DNA of 64,000 nucleotides, from assembly GCA_937915455.1 (NCBI GenBank), contig CALDNN010000028.1, positions 1-64,000 of the forward strand. The letters are read 5' to 3'. A model generated the notes under the pieces. The model worked only from the letters and a program-made list of their open reading frames with translations, ran no database searches and was not told the origin of the DNA. Within the stretch, counting starts at the first letter, position 1; the number at the start of each line of letters is the position of its first letter. Both the position numbers and the translations under genes were made by a program. The stretch comes from Pelethousia sp002409725 (GTDB lineage: Bacteria; Bacillota; Clostridia; Christensenellales; CAG-138). Positions 42,169-50,217 of this stretch are shown here, piece after piece.

Positions 42169-43026
42169 TTACTTTTTCTCCACTGGCATCCAGACCTCAC
42201 ACCGATAATCCGCGGCCTGCTGGTTCCCCTCGAAATACACTTCGATATCCGGCGCGTTTGCATACTCATAACCGGAATTCGGAAGCCATTCGCGGATAAT
42301 GCGCATTTGCAGGTCCTGGATGGCTGTCGGCATGGGGCCGACGCAGGTGAAAATGGCCCATGTACAGGCGGGAACCGTATATTCCTCCAACCCCGCAGGC
42401 ACAGCCATGTCGCTGGGCGCGGCAATGTAATAATCGAAATCCTTGCCGCTCATGCAGGTGCTTACGCCCAGTATGCCTTTCGGTTCCTGATTCAACAGGC
42501 CCAGAATCTGTGCAAAAACGCCGCTTTGCACCGTCTTTGCCCAAAATGCCGGAGCCTGCATAAGGTTCTCTTCCACATTCAGCGCATAATGCTCTTTGAC
42601 GCCGATAATTCTGAACGCGTCCCTCTTTTCAATGCGATAGTTCATTTCAGCTTCTCCTTTAATGGTGATTTTGAAGCTGATGGGCAGGTAGGCTTTGAGG
42701 ATTGCGCCGGGCTTTCGCGCTTCGGAAGGGGCAAGCCCATGTACGCTCTGAAAGGCGCGGTTAAAAGCAGTAGGCGAATCATAGCCGTATTTCAAGGCAA
42801 TGTCAATGATCCGCGCGCTCCCTTTCTGCAAATCCGCAGCCGCCCTTGTCATTTTCCTCCTTCGTATGTATACCGAAAGCGGCACCTCCGCCAAATAGGA
42901 AAACATACGCTGGAAATGAAACGGGGAGCAGCAGGCGATCTGTGCCATGCGTGCCAGTTCAATTTCATCTTCCAGGTTCTCTTCCAGATACGCTATCGCC
43001 GCATTGAGTCTGCCCAGCCATTCCAT
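42169..43026 (-). CDS. AraC-type regulator with GyrI-like effector-binding domain
   Basis: A 285-residue protein. The N-terminal AraC double helix-turn-helix (about 8-105) includes ELARMAQIACCSPFHFQRMF and ALKYGYDSPTAFNRAFQSVHG. The C-terminal domain (about 128-285) contains FRIIGVKEHYAL and CTWAIFTCVG, the GyrI-like small-molecule-binding fold of Rob-type regulators. It probably senses a drug or metabolite. GGAGGAGG is about 10 bases from the chosen ATG. No operon partners are adjacent. Confidence 0.9.
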   Translation of the reverse strand: MEWLGRLNAAIAYLEENLEDEIELARMAQIACCSPFHFQRMFSYLAEVPLSVYIRRRKMTRAAADLQKGSARIIDIALKYGYDSPTAFNRAFQSVHGLAPSEARKPGAILKAYLPISFKITIKGEAEMNYRIEKRDAFRIIGVKEHYALNVEENLMQAPAFWAKTVQSGVFAQILGLLNQEPKGILGVSTCMSGKDFDYYIAAPSDMAVPAGLEEYTVPACTWAIFTCVGPMPTAIQDLQMRIIREWLPNSGYEYANAPDIEVYFEGNQQAADYRCEVWMPVEKK

Positions 43027-43137
43027 ACCATCATCTCCTCCTCCCATATTAAAGGGGCAAAGCCACAGCGTCCTCTCTTTTCCTGCACAGAGAAGAGAGG
43101 ACGCGTTTTTCATGTTTCTCGTTTTTTGCCACAGCCC

Positions 43138-44511
43138 TTAGAGGAGCTTTTTCGTTTGCTTATATACGTCGCCGCTGCCCAGCGTGATGACCATATCGCC
43201 GGGGTTGGCGTGGGCCAGCAGGTAGGCGCGGATGGATTCGAAGGTGCCCAGGTAAACCGCGTTGCCGCCGCAGGCGTTGATGGCCTTCACCATATCGCGG
43301 GCGTGTACGGAGCCGTCGTCGATCTCCCTGCCGGGGAATATATCCGGCACCAGCACCTCGTCGGCAAAGTTGAAGCAGCTCACATTATGCAGGAACAAGG
43401 TTTTGGCCCGGGTATAGCTGTTGCATTGAAATACGCACCAGAGCTTGCGCTTGGTCATGCGGCGCGCACCTTCCAGGGTGACCTCGATTTCCGAGGGATG
43501 GTGTGCGTAATCGTGATAGACCCGCACGCCGCCCTTTTCGCCGTAATACTCGAAGCGCCGCCGCGTGTTGCGGAATTTGGCCAGGGAAGCGGCGATCTCC
43601 GCAAAGGGTGCGCCCAGGTGCAAAGCCGTGGCCGCAGCAGCCATGGAATCAATGATCTGATAGGTACCCTGTACGTGCAGGGTGATACGGCCCAGGTTCT
43701 TGCCCCGATAGGTGAGGTCGTAAGAGGGGCAGCCGTCGCTGTCGTAGGTCACATCGTCGGGCACGTAATCGGCGCTGGCCATACCGTAGCTGACCTTGTT
43801 GCCGGGAAAATGGTCGTAAAGCTTGCGCACGCGGGGATCATCCGTGCAGGCGAAGAGATAACCATCTTCGGGCAGGCGCTCTACGAACTGCTTGAATGCG
43901 GCCTCGATGTTTTCGATGGTTTTGTAATAATCGAGGTGGTCGTTATCGATGTTGTTCACCACGGCGATGGTGGGCCGCAGGGTGAGAAAGCTGCCCACAT
44001 ATTCGCAGGCCTCGGTGATGAACAGGTCGTGCGAGCCGATGCGGGTGCCGCCCTGGAGAAATTCCGTATAGCCGCCGATGTGCACGGTGGCGTCTAGCGA
44101 GCCATATTCGCTGATGAGGGCCAGCATGGAGGTGATGGTGGTTTTCCCGTGGCAGCCGGCCACGCCCACAACCTCTTTGTAGCCTTCGGAAAGCTGGCCC
44201 AGGGCCTGGCTGCGCTCCAGTTCCGGGATGCCCAGCTCTTTGGCCCGTATACGCTCCGGGTTATCCGGCTTGATGGCTGCGGAGTAGATCAACAGATCCG
44301 CGCCCAGCACGTTTTCGGCGGCCTGACCGATGGTCACGGGTATGCCCAGCTGGGCCAGCCGCTCGGTGAAGGGGGAGGTCGTGCTGTCGCTACCGCGCAC
44401 GGTGTAGCCGCGGGCAGCCAGCACCTGAGCTAGGCCGTTCATGGAGCAGCCGCCGATGCCGCTGAGGTGGATGATTTTATGGTCGGTGATGTGGGGAATA
44501 GGGTCTATCAT
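43138..44511 (-). CDS. murC: UDP-N-acetylmuramate--L-alanine ligase
   Basis: A 457-residue Mur ligase adding L-Ala in peptidoglycan synthesis. The N-terminal HLSGIGGCSMNGLAQVL is the UDP-binding loop. VVGVAGCHGKTTITSML is the ATP P-loop (GCHGKTT, more usually GTHGKTT). NNIDNDHLDYY and YDYAHHPSEIEVTL follow. GGAGGTGAT lies before the ATG. It follows ispE by 80 bases on the same strand. Confidence 0.95.
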   Translation of the reverse strand: MIDPIPHITDHKIIHLSGIGGCSMNGLAQVLAARGYTVRGSDSTTSPFTERLAQLGIPVTIGQAAENVLGADLLIYSAAIKPDNPERIRAKELGIPELERSQALGQLSEGYKEVVGVAGCHGKTTITSMLALISEYGSLDATVHIGGYTEFLQGGTRIGSHDLFITEACEYVGSFLTLRPTIAVVNNIDNDHLDYYKTIENIEAAFKQFVERLPEDGYLFACTDDPRVRKLYDHFPGNKVSYGMASADYVPDDVTYDSDGCPSYDLTYRGKNLGRITLHVQGTYQIIDSMAAAATALHLGAPFAEIAASLAKFRNTRRRFEYYGEKGGVRVYHDYAHHPSEIEVTLEGARRMTKRKLWCVFQCNSYTRAKTLFLHNVSCFNFADEVLVPDIFPGREIDDGSVHARDMVKAINACGGNAVYLGTFESIRAYLLAHANPGDMVITLGSGDVYKQTKKLL

Positions 44512-44591
44512 GGGATCACCTCCGATATGGGTTTATGGCAGGAAGGGGAGCGCCGGGGCGCACCCCGTTGGGTACCATTTTGATAGAAATA

Positions 44592-45437
44592 TTATACCGC
44601 AAAAGCGCCCGTTCGGCAAACGGTATGGAAGGGAACATCCGCAAAGCCTGGCAGAGCGGCGCGGGCGGCTGATTCGGAGGGGAACAGGCCGGCCACACAG
44701 GCCCCGCTGCCCGTCATAAAGGCGGCCAGCGCCCCGGCTGCTTGCAGCCGGGCCTTCAAGCGGCCGATCTCCGGCAGCAGGGATGTGGCCGGGCTTTCCA
44801 GCGCGTTTTGCAGGAAGGGGGCCAGGTATTCCGCCGGGCCGGAAAGGGCCGCCAGGGCGGCCGGCGTATCCGGATGGGGCAGGGGCAGGGTCAGAGAGCG
44901 GAAGAGCGCCGGGGTGGATACGCCTCCGCGCCCCTTCAGGAGCACCACGTGCAGCTCCGGCGCGGGCAAGGGGGTCAGCTTTTCGCCGATGCCTTCGGCC
45001 AAAGCGCAGCCTCCTAGCAGGCAGAAGGGCACATCCGCGCCGATGGAACGGGCCAGGGAGAAGAGGACCTCGTCTTCTACGCCGCCGTAGAGCCTTTGAA
45101 GGCCCCGCAGCACCGCAGCCGCATCCGCGCTGCCCCCCCCCAGGCCGGCCCGGCCGGGAATGCGTTTGTTAATATGTATGCGGCAGGCCCGCCCGGTTTG
45201 CGCGAAAAATGCGCGGGCCGCTAGGTAAGCGGTGTTCTTTTCCGGCCGCGGCGCGGGCATGTTGCCCTCCCAGGTCAGGGAAATTTCCCTGGCCTGGGCC
45301 AGGCTGATCTCATCATATAGATCGATACTGGCCATGATGGAGCAGAGCTCATGGTAACCATCAGCCCTGCGGCCCAGCACATCCAGCGTGAGGTTAAGCT
45401 TGGCCGGGGCCAAAAGGTGTAAAACATCAGTATGCAT
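44592..45437 (-). CDS. ispE: 4-diphosphocytidyl-2-C-methyl-D-erythritol kinase
   Basis: A 281-residue GHMP kinase of the MEP isoprenoid pathway. APAKLNLTLDVLGRRADGYH (about 10-29) and the ATP loop PGRAGLGGGSADAAAVLRGL are diagnostic. The C-terminal GSGACVAGLFP is the third GHMP motif. No Shine-Dalgarno is seen. The predicted promoter puts the transcript start at or within a base of the ATG, so the message may be leaderless. It is divergent from spoIIR. Confidence 0.94.
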   Translation of the reverse strand: MHTDVLHLLAPAKLNLTLDVLGRRADGYHELCSIMASIDLYDEISLAQAREISLTWEGNMPAPRPEKNTAYLAARAFFAQTGRACRIHINKRIPGRAGLGGGSADAAAVLRGLQRLYGGVEDEVLFSLARSIGADVPFCLLGGCALAEGIGEKLTPLPAPELHVVLLKGRGGVSTPALFRSLTLPLPHPDTPAALAALSGPAEYLAPFLQNALESPATSLLPEIGRLKARLQAAGALAAFMTGSGACVAGLFPSESAARAALPGFADVPFHTVCRTGAFAV

Positions 45438-45443
45438 ATCATC

Positions 45444-45471
45444 ATTGTATCATAATCGCGCCAGTGGGCAA
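45444..45471 (-). promoter_or_regulatory. sigma-A promoter of ispE, leaderless layout
   Basis: On the minus strand TTGCCC (45471-45466), 16 bases, TACAAT (45449-45444). The ATG at 45437 begins 6 bases past the -10. Confidence 0.6.
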
Positions 45472-45476
45472 GAATC
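45447..45476 (+). promoter_or_regulatory. sigma-F-like promoter of spoIIR
   Basis: GTATC (45447-45451), 15 bases, GGCAAGAATC (45467-45476). This is close to the sigma-F pattern GYATA-N16-GGNNANANTR. In Bacillus spoIIR is a sigma-F target. It overlaps the divergent ispE promoter. Confidence 0.5.
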
Positions 45477-45510
45477 CTCTATAAAAAGGTTTATGAAACG
45501 AGGTGTTTTT

Positions 45511-46059
45511 ATGCGATACAAAATGGTTTTATGGCTTACACTGGCACTAATGCTGGGGGGTGCGGTTGCCTTTGCGGCGGATGCGCAAATGGGCCAGGCG
45601 GATATCCTGCGCCTGCACGTGATCGCCAACAGCGATTCGGTGGAAGATCAGGCGGCGAAGCTGCGTGTGCGGGACGCAATTTTGGCATATGAGGCGGTTC
45701 GGCCGGATGCGCTAAGCGCACAGGCCGCGCGGCAGGCAATTTTGGCGGATGGGCCGGGCCTGCTGGCCGTGGTGGAGCAAAGCCTTCGGGAGAGCGGCAT
45801 GAGCTACGGCGCGCGGCTGGCCCTAGGGCGCTATGATTTCCCAGAGCGGGATTATGGCGGCGCGTTGTACCCGGCCGGGGAATACACCGCGCTGCGGGTG
45901 GTGCTGGGAGAAGGCGCTGGGCAAAATTGGTGGTGCGTATTGTTTCCACCTCTGTGCATATTGGAGCTGCCGGATGGGGAAATTGAGGATGAGGAAATGC
46001 AAAGCCTGATACTCAAACTTTGGAAGGAAGGGAAGAACAAGGATGATTCGGATGGATAA
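45511..46059 (+). CDS. spoIIR: stage II sporulation protein R
   Basis: A 182-residue secreted protein with an N-terminal signal/anchor (about 3-25). ILRLHVIANSDSVEDQAAKL, RYDFPERDYGGALYPAGEYT and GQNWWCVLFPPLCILE are the hallmark blocks of SpoIIR, which is made in the forespore and signals SpoIIGA to activate pro-sigma-E in the mother cell. The second ATG (45511) has GAGGTG at good spacing. It overlaps sleB by 17 bases. Confidence 0.93.
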   Translation: MRYKMVLWLTLALMLGGAVAFAADAQMGQADILRLHVIANSDSVEDQAAKLRVRDAILAYEAVRPDALSAQAARQAILADGPGLLAVVEQSLRESGMSYGARLALGRYDFPERDYGGALYPAGEYTALRVVLGEGAGQNWWCVLFPPLCILELPDGEIEDEEMQSLILKLWKEGKNKDDSDG

Positions 46060-46735
46060 GCGGCGAGCGCTGGCCCTGCTCGTACTCCTGTTGTGCCTGC
46101 TGGGCCTGTTGATCCCCATCACGGCCCAAGCAGCCGCGCTGAAGGTAGGCAGCCAGGGCGAGCAGGTGAAAACGCTGCAAACCAAGCTCAAGCGCTGGGG
46201 CTATTACAGCGGCAATGTGGATGGCGTATTCGGCGGCGGCACCAAGGCGGCCGTGGTCAATTTTCAAAAGGCCAATGGGCTGACGGCGGATGGGGTAGTA
46301 GGTGCGGGTACGGCCAAGGCCCTGGGCATGAGCACGGGCGGGACTTCCGGCGGTGGTTCCTCCGGTGGCGGCGGCGGCAGCAACAAAAATGATCTGTATC
46401 TATTGGCGCGGCTGGTCTATGGCGAGGCCCGGGGTGAACCCTATAAGGGCCAGGTGGCAGTGGCCGCCGTGGTGCTCAACCGCATCAAGAGCAGCTCCTT
46501 TCCCAACAGCACGAGCGGGGTAATCTACCAGAGCGGGGCATTTTCGGTGGTGGCGGATGGGCAGATCAACCTTTCCCCCAACGAGACGGCCATTAAGGCC
46601 GCGCGGGACGCCATGAACGGCTGGGACCCGACGGGCGGCTGTCTCTATTATTACAACCCGGCCAAGACGACCAACAAATGGATGCTTTCAAAGCCGGTTC
46701 TGCTGAGCATCGGCAAGCATGCGTTTTTCAAGTGA
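46043..46735 (+). CDS. sleB: spore cortex-lytic transglycosylase SleB
   Basis: A 230-residue protein. A signal peptide (about 1-32) is followed by a peptidoglycan-binding repeat (about 34-92, VKTLQTKLKRWGYYSGNVDG), a Gly/Ser linker (about 95-115) and the SleB/Hydrolase_2 catalytic domain with the catalytic Glu in LVYGEARGEPYKGQVAVAAV. It degrades cortex muramic-lactam peptidoglycan at germination. It is 9 bases ahead of ypeB, its usual partner. Confidence 0.93.
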   Translation: MIRMDKRRALALLVLLLCLLGLLIPITAQAAALKVGSQGEQVKTLQTKLKRWGYYSGNVDGVFGGGTKAAVVNFQKANGLTADGVVGAGTAKALGMSTGGTSGGGSSGGGGGSNKNDLYLLARLVYGEARGEPYKGQVAVAAVVLNRIKSSSFPNSTSGVIYQSGAFSVVADGQINLSPNETAIKAARDAMNGWDPTGGCLYYYNPAKTTNKWMLSKPVLLSIGKHAFFK

Positions 46736-46744
46736 GGATAGGTT

Positions 46745-48127
46745 ATGAGCGAAAGAGCTAGGACAATCATCGAGCGCTATGTGATCCCCGCCGTTTTGGC
46801 GATCGCCCTGGTCACTGTGGCCTGGTGGGGTACGCAGCAAAAAGCCAGCGCGGCCAATTATAAGAACACGACGGAATCCATGTACCGCCGGGCCTATGGA
46901 GACCTGAGCGATAACCTTTACGACATGGAGAGCACCCTGGCCAAGCTTCTTGCCGTCAACTCCCACGGCCAGCGCATCCTGCTGCTGGATGAGGTGTGGC
47001 GGCTTTCGGGCAGCGCGGTGAGCAGCATGTCGCAAATTCCCCTCTCCCATGTGGATACGGAGGAACTCAACCGCTTCGTTGTACGGGTGGGGGATTACGC
47101 CCACTCGCTGACCAAGAAGGCCATCCGCGGCGAGAATGTTTCCGAAGAGGACGCTACGAGCCTATCGGAGCTTAGGGATACCTGCCGCAAGTTAGCGGAG
47201 CAGACCGCGCAACGCCTGGAGAGCGGCAACATCCCCCTCACGGCCATGACGACAGATGGCTATTTCACAGCGGCTGAGGAACAGGCCGGGGCCGGGGGCC
47301 AGGAACAGGCCGGAGCCGGAGGCGAGGGGCAGGGTGGCCAAAAGAACGAGGGCATTACAGAATTCCCCACCCTCATCTATGACGGACCCTTCTCGGAGAG
47401 CTCGGAGAAGCTCCAGCCCAGAGGCCTTGGCGGCGAGGATGTGAGTGAGGAGCAAGCCAAACAGGTGGCTGAGGCCATCGCAGGCATGGGCCTCAACCCT
47501 ACCGGCCTCGTGGACGGCAGCATCCCTGCCTATGGCTTTGGCTATACGGATGAAAACGGTGGCTGGGTAGAGGCCGAGGTCACCAAGAAGGGCGGCAAGC
47601 TGCTTTGGTATATGCGGCCGGCCAGCGGCAACGCCGAGGGCAGGCCCGAGCAGAGCGAGGCCGAACGCTACCGTGATACCGCCCTTAAAAAGCTGGAAGA
47701 GCTGGGCTACGCGGGCATGAAGGCCACTTACGCCCAGTATTACGGCGGCGCGGCCCTCATCAACTGCGCGGCCACCCAGGGCAACATCATTCTCTACAGC
47801 GATTTGGTGAAGGTTTGGGTGGATCGAGAGACATTGGAGGTCATCGGTCTGGATGCGCGCAACTACCTCTTCAGCCACGTGGAGCGCCAGCTTGCCGAGC
47901 CTGCCCTGCCCCTTGAGGAGGCGGAGACAAAAATTTCTCCCAAGCTGGAGATCGGCAGCCGTGAGCTGGCCCTGATCCCCATCACCCCGGAAACCGAGAA
48001 GCTCTGCTATGAATTCAAGTGTACGCTGGGAAATGACAGCTACATCCTCTACATCAACGCAGAGGATGGCAGCGAGGAACAGGTGTTCCGCATTATCGAC
48101 AGCGAGGACGGCACGCTGGTTATATAA
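46745..48127 (+). CDS. ypeB: germination protein YpeB
   Basis: A 460-residue protein with an N-terminal signal/anchor (about 12-33), a helical domain (about 40-165), a Gly/Glu/Gln-rich linker (about 172-200, QEQAGAGGEGQGGQ) and PepSY-like repeats (about 215-455). It is needed to place and stabilise SleB in the spore. The order sleB-ypeB is conserved in spore formers. The low-complexity linker is longer than in Bacillus (from memory). Confidence 0.9.
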   Translation: MSERARTIIERYVIPAVLAIALVTVAWWGTQQKASAANYKNTTESMYRRAYGDLSDNLYDMESTLAKLLAVNSHGQRILLLDEVWRLSGSAVSSMSQIPLSHVDTEELNRFVVRVGDYAHSLTKKAIRGENVSEEDATSLSELRDTCRKLAEQTAQRLESGNIPLTAMTTDGYFTAAEEQAGAGGQEQAGAGGEGQGGQKNEGITEFPTLIYDGPFSESSEKLQPRGLGGEDVSEEQAKQVAEAIAGMGLNPTGLVDGSIPAYGFGYTDENGGWVEAEVTKKGGKLLWYMRPASGNAEGRPEQSEAERYRDTALKKLEELGYAGMKATYAQYYGGAALINCAATQGNIILYSDLVKVWVDRETLEVIGLDARNYLFSHVERQLAEPALPLEEAETKISPKLEIGSRELALIPITPETEKLCYEFKCTLGNDSYILYINAEDGSEEQVFRIIDSEDGTLVI

Positions 48128-48143
48128 AATCCCTTCGGGCAAA

Positions 48144-48177
48144 GCGGGGGCGGCGAAACTAAAAACGCCGGCCCCGC
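48144..48177 (+). terminator. hairpin after ypeB
   Basis: GCGGGGGCGGCG (48144-48155) and CGCCGGCCCCGC (48166-48177) pair with one mismatch, and ATTTATAATT follows. The U-run is poor. Confidence 0.5.
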
Positions 48178-48241
48178 ATTTATAATTATGCACCGCGAGA
48201 GCGGGCAATCTGAAACCCCCATATTTTAACAGGCACGCGCC

Positions 48242-48270
48242 TTGACAAGAGGCCACAAAGGCCGTATTCT
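48242..48270 (+). promoter_or_regulatory. sigma-A promoter
   Basis: TTGACA (48242-48247), 17-base spacer, TATTCT (48265-48270), 38 bases before the next gene. Confidence 0.7.
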
Positions 48271-48307
48271 AAAAGGTACAAATATTTTTCGAATGGGGGT
48301 CCTACGC

Positions 48308-48913
48308 ATGATTAACCCCCATGAAATGGTACGGCAGGCCCTGCGTGCATGGCTCGAACCAGCCGCCTCCCTAACGGAGGAGGATATCTGCACAGACGCC
48401 CGGGGCTGCCAGGCCTCTGCGCCTTTGGCGTGGCGCGCGCAGGTGCCGGCCGAAGAAGCGCTGGCACGCGCCTTCGCCGGGCCGCCTGCGCGGCTCTTGG
48501 GCGCGCCGCTGGTCGAAAAGGCCTACCTATGCGGCGGCTACGCCTGCTTTTTGCTTACGGGGGAGGCATATGCGGCTATGCTTACGCATATAATAGCCAG
48601 CACACCCCGGCCCAACCTGCCCGATCCCGCACATGACGAGGTGGATTACGCCATCGCCCGGATGCTGATGCTCTCCCGCAAGGGCGGCACGGGCTGCCCG
48701 GCGGATGCGCTGGCGCGGCAGGCCCTCTGGCTGGCCATGGGCATCATAGATGCACAGGGCCCCCGCCGCGAGGCCCGAAGGAAACGGGCCGCCAGGGTGC
48801 TCACCAGCCTGATGCGGGAGCGGCCTATAAAAGAACGAATGGCGCTTGCCGCATCCATGGGGCAGGCCGCGGCCTGCGCGGCCCGGCTGCTCGCTTACGA
48901 GGCTGTATATTGA
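48308..48913 (+). CDS. uncharacterised Ala-rich helical protein
   Basis: A 201-residue protein I do not recognise. It is Ala-, Arg- and Leu-rich and probably all helical, with Cys at several positions (DICTDARGCQ, YLCGGYACF, KGGTGCPAD, AAACAARLL). EVDYAIARMLMLSRK loosely resembles the anticodon-binding DALR helices of arginyl-tRNA synthetase, but too weakly to assign. It has its own promoter, with GGGGG about 8 bases before the ATG, and is followed 18 bases later by the UlaG-like hydrolase gene, with which it probably forms an operon. Confidence 0.75.
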   Translation: MINPHEMVRQALRAWLEPAASLTEEDICTDARGCQASAPLAWRAQVPAEEALARAFAGPPARLLGAPLVEKAYLCGGYACFLLTGEAYAAMLTHIIASTPRPNLPDPAHDEVDYAIARMLMLSRKGGTGCPADALARQALWLAMGIIDAQGPRREARRKRAARVLTSLMRERPIKERMALAASMGQAAACAARLLAYEAVY

Positions 48914-48931
48914 CTTTAGGAGGAAATTGAT

Positions 48932-49594
48932 ATGGATATTAAATGGCTTGGGCACTCCTGCTTTTTGCTCACCGGCCAGGATGGAACCCGCATCCTGATG
49001 GATCCTTGCGACCCCGCTACCGGCTACGAGATCCAGCCCGTAGAGGTGGATGCCGTGACCAGCAGCCATGACCACCACGACCATAACTACCTGCGCCTGG
49101 CGCTGGGTGAAAACGTGCGGCGCATCACGGAGCCGGGCACATTTTCCGTAAAGGGCGCCACGATCATCGGCTTCCCCACCTGGCACGATAACCAGGGCGG
49201 CGTGCTTCGCGGCGGAAACATTATGTACATGATCGAAATGGACGGCCTGCGCCTGCTGCACGCGGGAGATCTGGGCCATATCCCGGATGCAGAAACGCGA
49301 TCTGCCCTGGGCCGGGTGGATATCCTGATGATTCCCATCGGCGGCACCTATACGCTCGATCACGTAGGCGCGCTGGAGCTATGCGACCTGCTGCACCCCG
49401 CCGTGGTGGTACCCATGCATTATAAGACCAAAAACCTCAACATGCCCATCGGCGAGCTTTTGCCTTTCCTCGATCGGGCCAACAAAAACTGGCGTGTGCA
49501 CCGCATGCGCCAGAGCGATGCTGTCATCACCCCGGAAAGCCTGGGTAAGGATCGTATCATCGTGCTCACCTACGAGGGGAAGCGCATCGATTAA
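48932..49594 (+). CDS. UlaG-like metallo-beta-lactamase-fold hydrolase
   Basis: A 220-residue MBL-fold protein. KWLGHSCFLL (4-13), the metal motif SSHDHHDHNYL (H-x-H-x-D-H variant), LLHAGDLGH, and VPMHYKTK are present in order. This is the UPF0173/UlaG-like group, hydrolases of unknown small substrates. GGAGG precedes the ATG. Confidence 0.9.
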   Translation: MDIKWLGHSCFLLTGQDGTRILMDPCDPATGYEIQPVEVDAVTSSHDHHDHNYLRLALGENVRRITEPGTFSVKGATIIGFPTWHDNQGGVLRGGNIMYMIEMDGLRLLHAGDLGHIPDAETRSALGRVDILMIPIGGTYTLDHVGALELCDLLHPAVVVPMHYKTKNLNMPIGELLPFLDRANKNWRVHRMRQSDAVITPESLGKDRIIVLTYEGKRID

Positions 49595-49624
49595 AAACCC
49601 GAAGAATGCAGGCATAATAAAAAA

Positions 49625-49649
49625 CGGCTGGGCAAATGCTCAGCCGCTT
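49625..49649. terminator. bidirectional terminator
   Basis: CGGCTGGGC (49625-49633) pairs with GCTCAGCCG (49638-49646), with A-rich and T-rich flanks, between two converging genes. Confidence 0.7.
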
Positions 49650-49668
49650 TAAAACGCTGTACGCCCGA

Positions 49669-49902
49669 TCAATCGGGGATGAGGAATTCGGCGAGGATGG
49701 CATAATCCAGCGGGTCGCTCAGGCCCAGCTCCACGCCCTCGATCTTTTGATCCTGGAACATCTGGGTAAGGGCGATGTATTGGCAAAGGGCGGATTTGAG
49801 ATTGAGGCGGTCGCCCTCGCTGGTGAGCAGCTCCACGCGGCCCTTGCACTCGCTTACCGCGGCGAAGAAGCGGGTGGGCTCGGCGATGTTCTTAATGCGC
49901 AT
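49669..49902 (-). CDS. small HPr-like domain protein
   Basis: A 77-residue protein. Strand-helix order (RFFAAVSECKGRVELLTSEG, LNLKSALCQYIALTQMF, KIEGVELGLSDPLDYAILAE) recalls an HPr-like fold, as in small HPr-family proteins of Clostridia. The phosphorylatable His15 region is not conserved, so phosphotransfer is doubtful. GGAGGT lies before the ATG. The assignment is tentative. Confidence 0.6.
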   Translation of the reverse strand: MRIKNIAEPTRFFAAVSECKGRVELLTSEGDRLNLKSALCQYIALTQMFQDQKIEGVELGLSDPLDYAILAEFLIPD

Positions 49903-50003
49903 AAAACTGACCTCCTATGCCATGCTAAAATCCAATCTCTTTTATTATGCGATACTTCGGCGGTTTTTGCAAGTAGGTTTCACAATTCTTTCAAATTGTT
50001 ATG

Positions 50004-50032
50004 TTGATGCCGTCATGCTATTGGTGTATCAT
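50004..50032 (+). promoter_or_regulatory. sigma-A promoter P1 of clpB
   Basis: TTGATG (50004-50009), 17-base spacer, TATCAT (50027-50032), directly abutting the CIRCE operator. Confidence 0.65.
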
Positions 50033-50058
50033 TAGCACTCGAAAGGGACGGGTGCTAG
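50032..50058 (+). promoter_or_regulatory. CIRCE operator (HrcA-binding)
   Basis: TTAGCACTC (50032-50040), exactly nine bases, GGGTGCTAG (50050-50058). The consensus is TTAGCACTC-N9-GAGTGCTAA, so the left arm is perfect and the right arm has two changes. It overlaps the expected transcription start of P1, the classic position for HrcA repression. Confidence 0.85.
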
Positions 50059-50135
50059 TCCTGCGCGGATGGCGGCCCTGCGCGGGCGGCGAGAGCGAGA
50101 CCCGGCCTTTCCGGTTTTCTTTGGGCGCAGGCCGT

Positions 50136-50165
50136 TTATTGTGTTGGCCGCAGCGCCAGTATAAT
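50136..50165 (+). promoter_or_regulatory. possible second clpB promoter P2
   Basis: TTATTG (50136-50141), 18-base spacer, perfect TATAAT (50160-50165), about 50 bases before clpB and outside the CIRCE operator. Confidence 0.45.
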
Positions 50166-50217
50166 AGCGAGCATATGCTTGTGAACAACCAAACATCACC
50201 TGCGAGGGGGTAGTTAT

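Larger units (their letters stand above)
49903..50217 (+). other. control region and leader of clpB
   Basis: This 315-base non-coding stretch holds the clpB heat-shock promoter, the CIRCE operator, a GC-rich leader and a possible second promoter near 50136-50165. I see no small gene in it. Confidence 0.7.
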
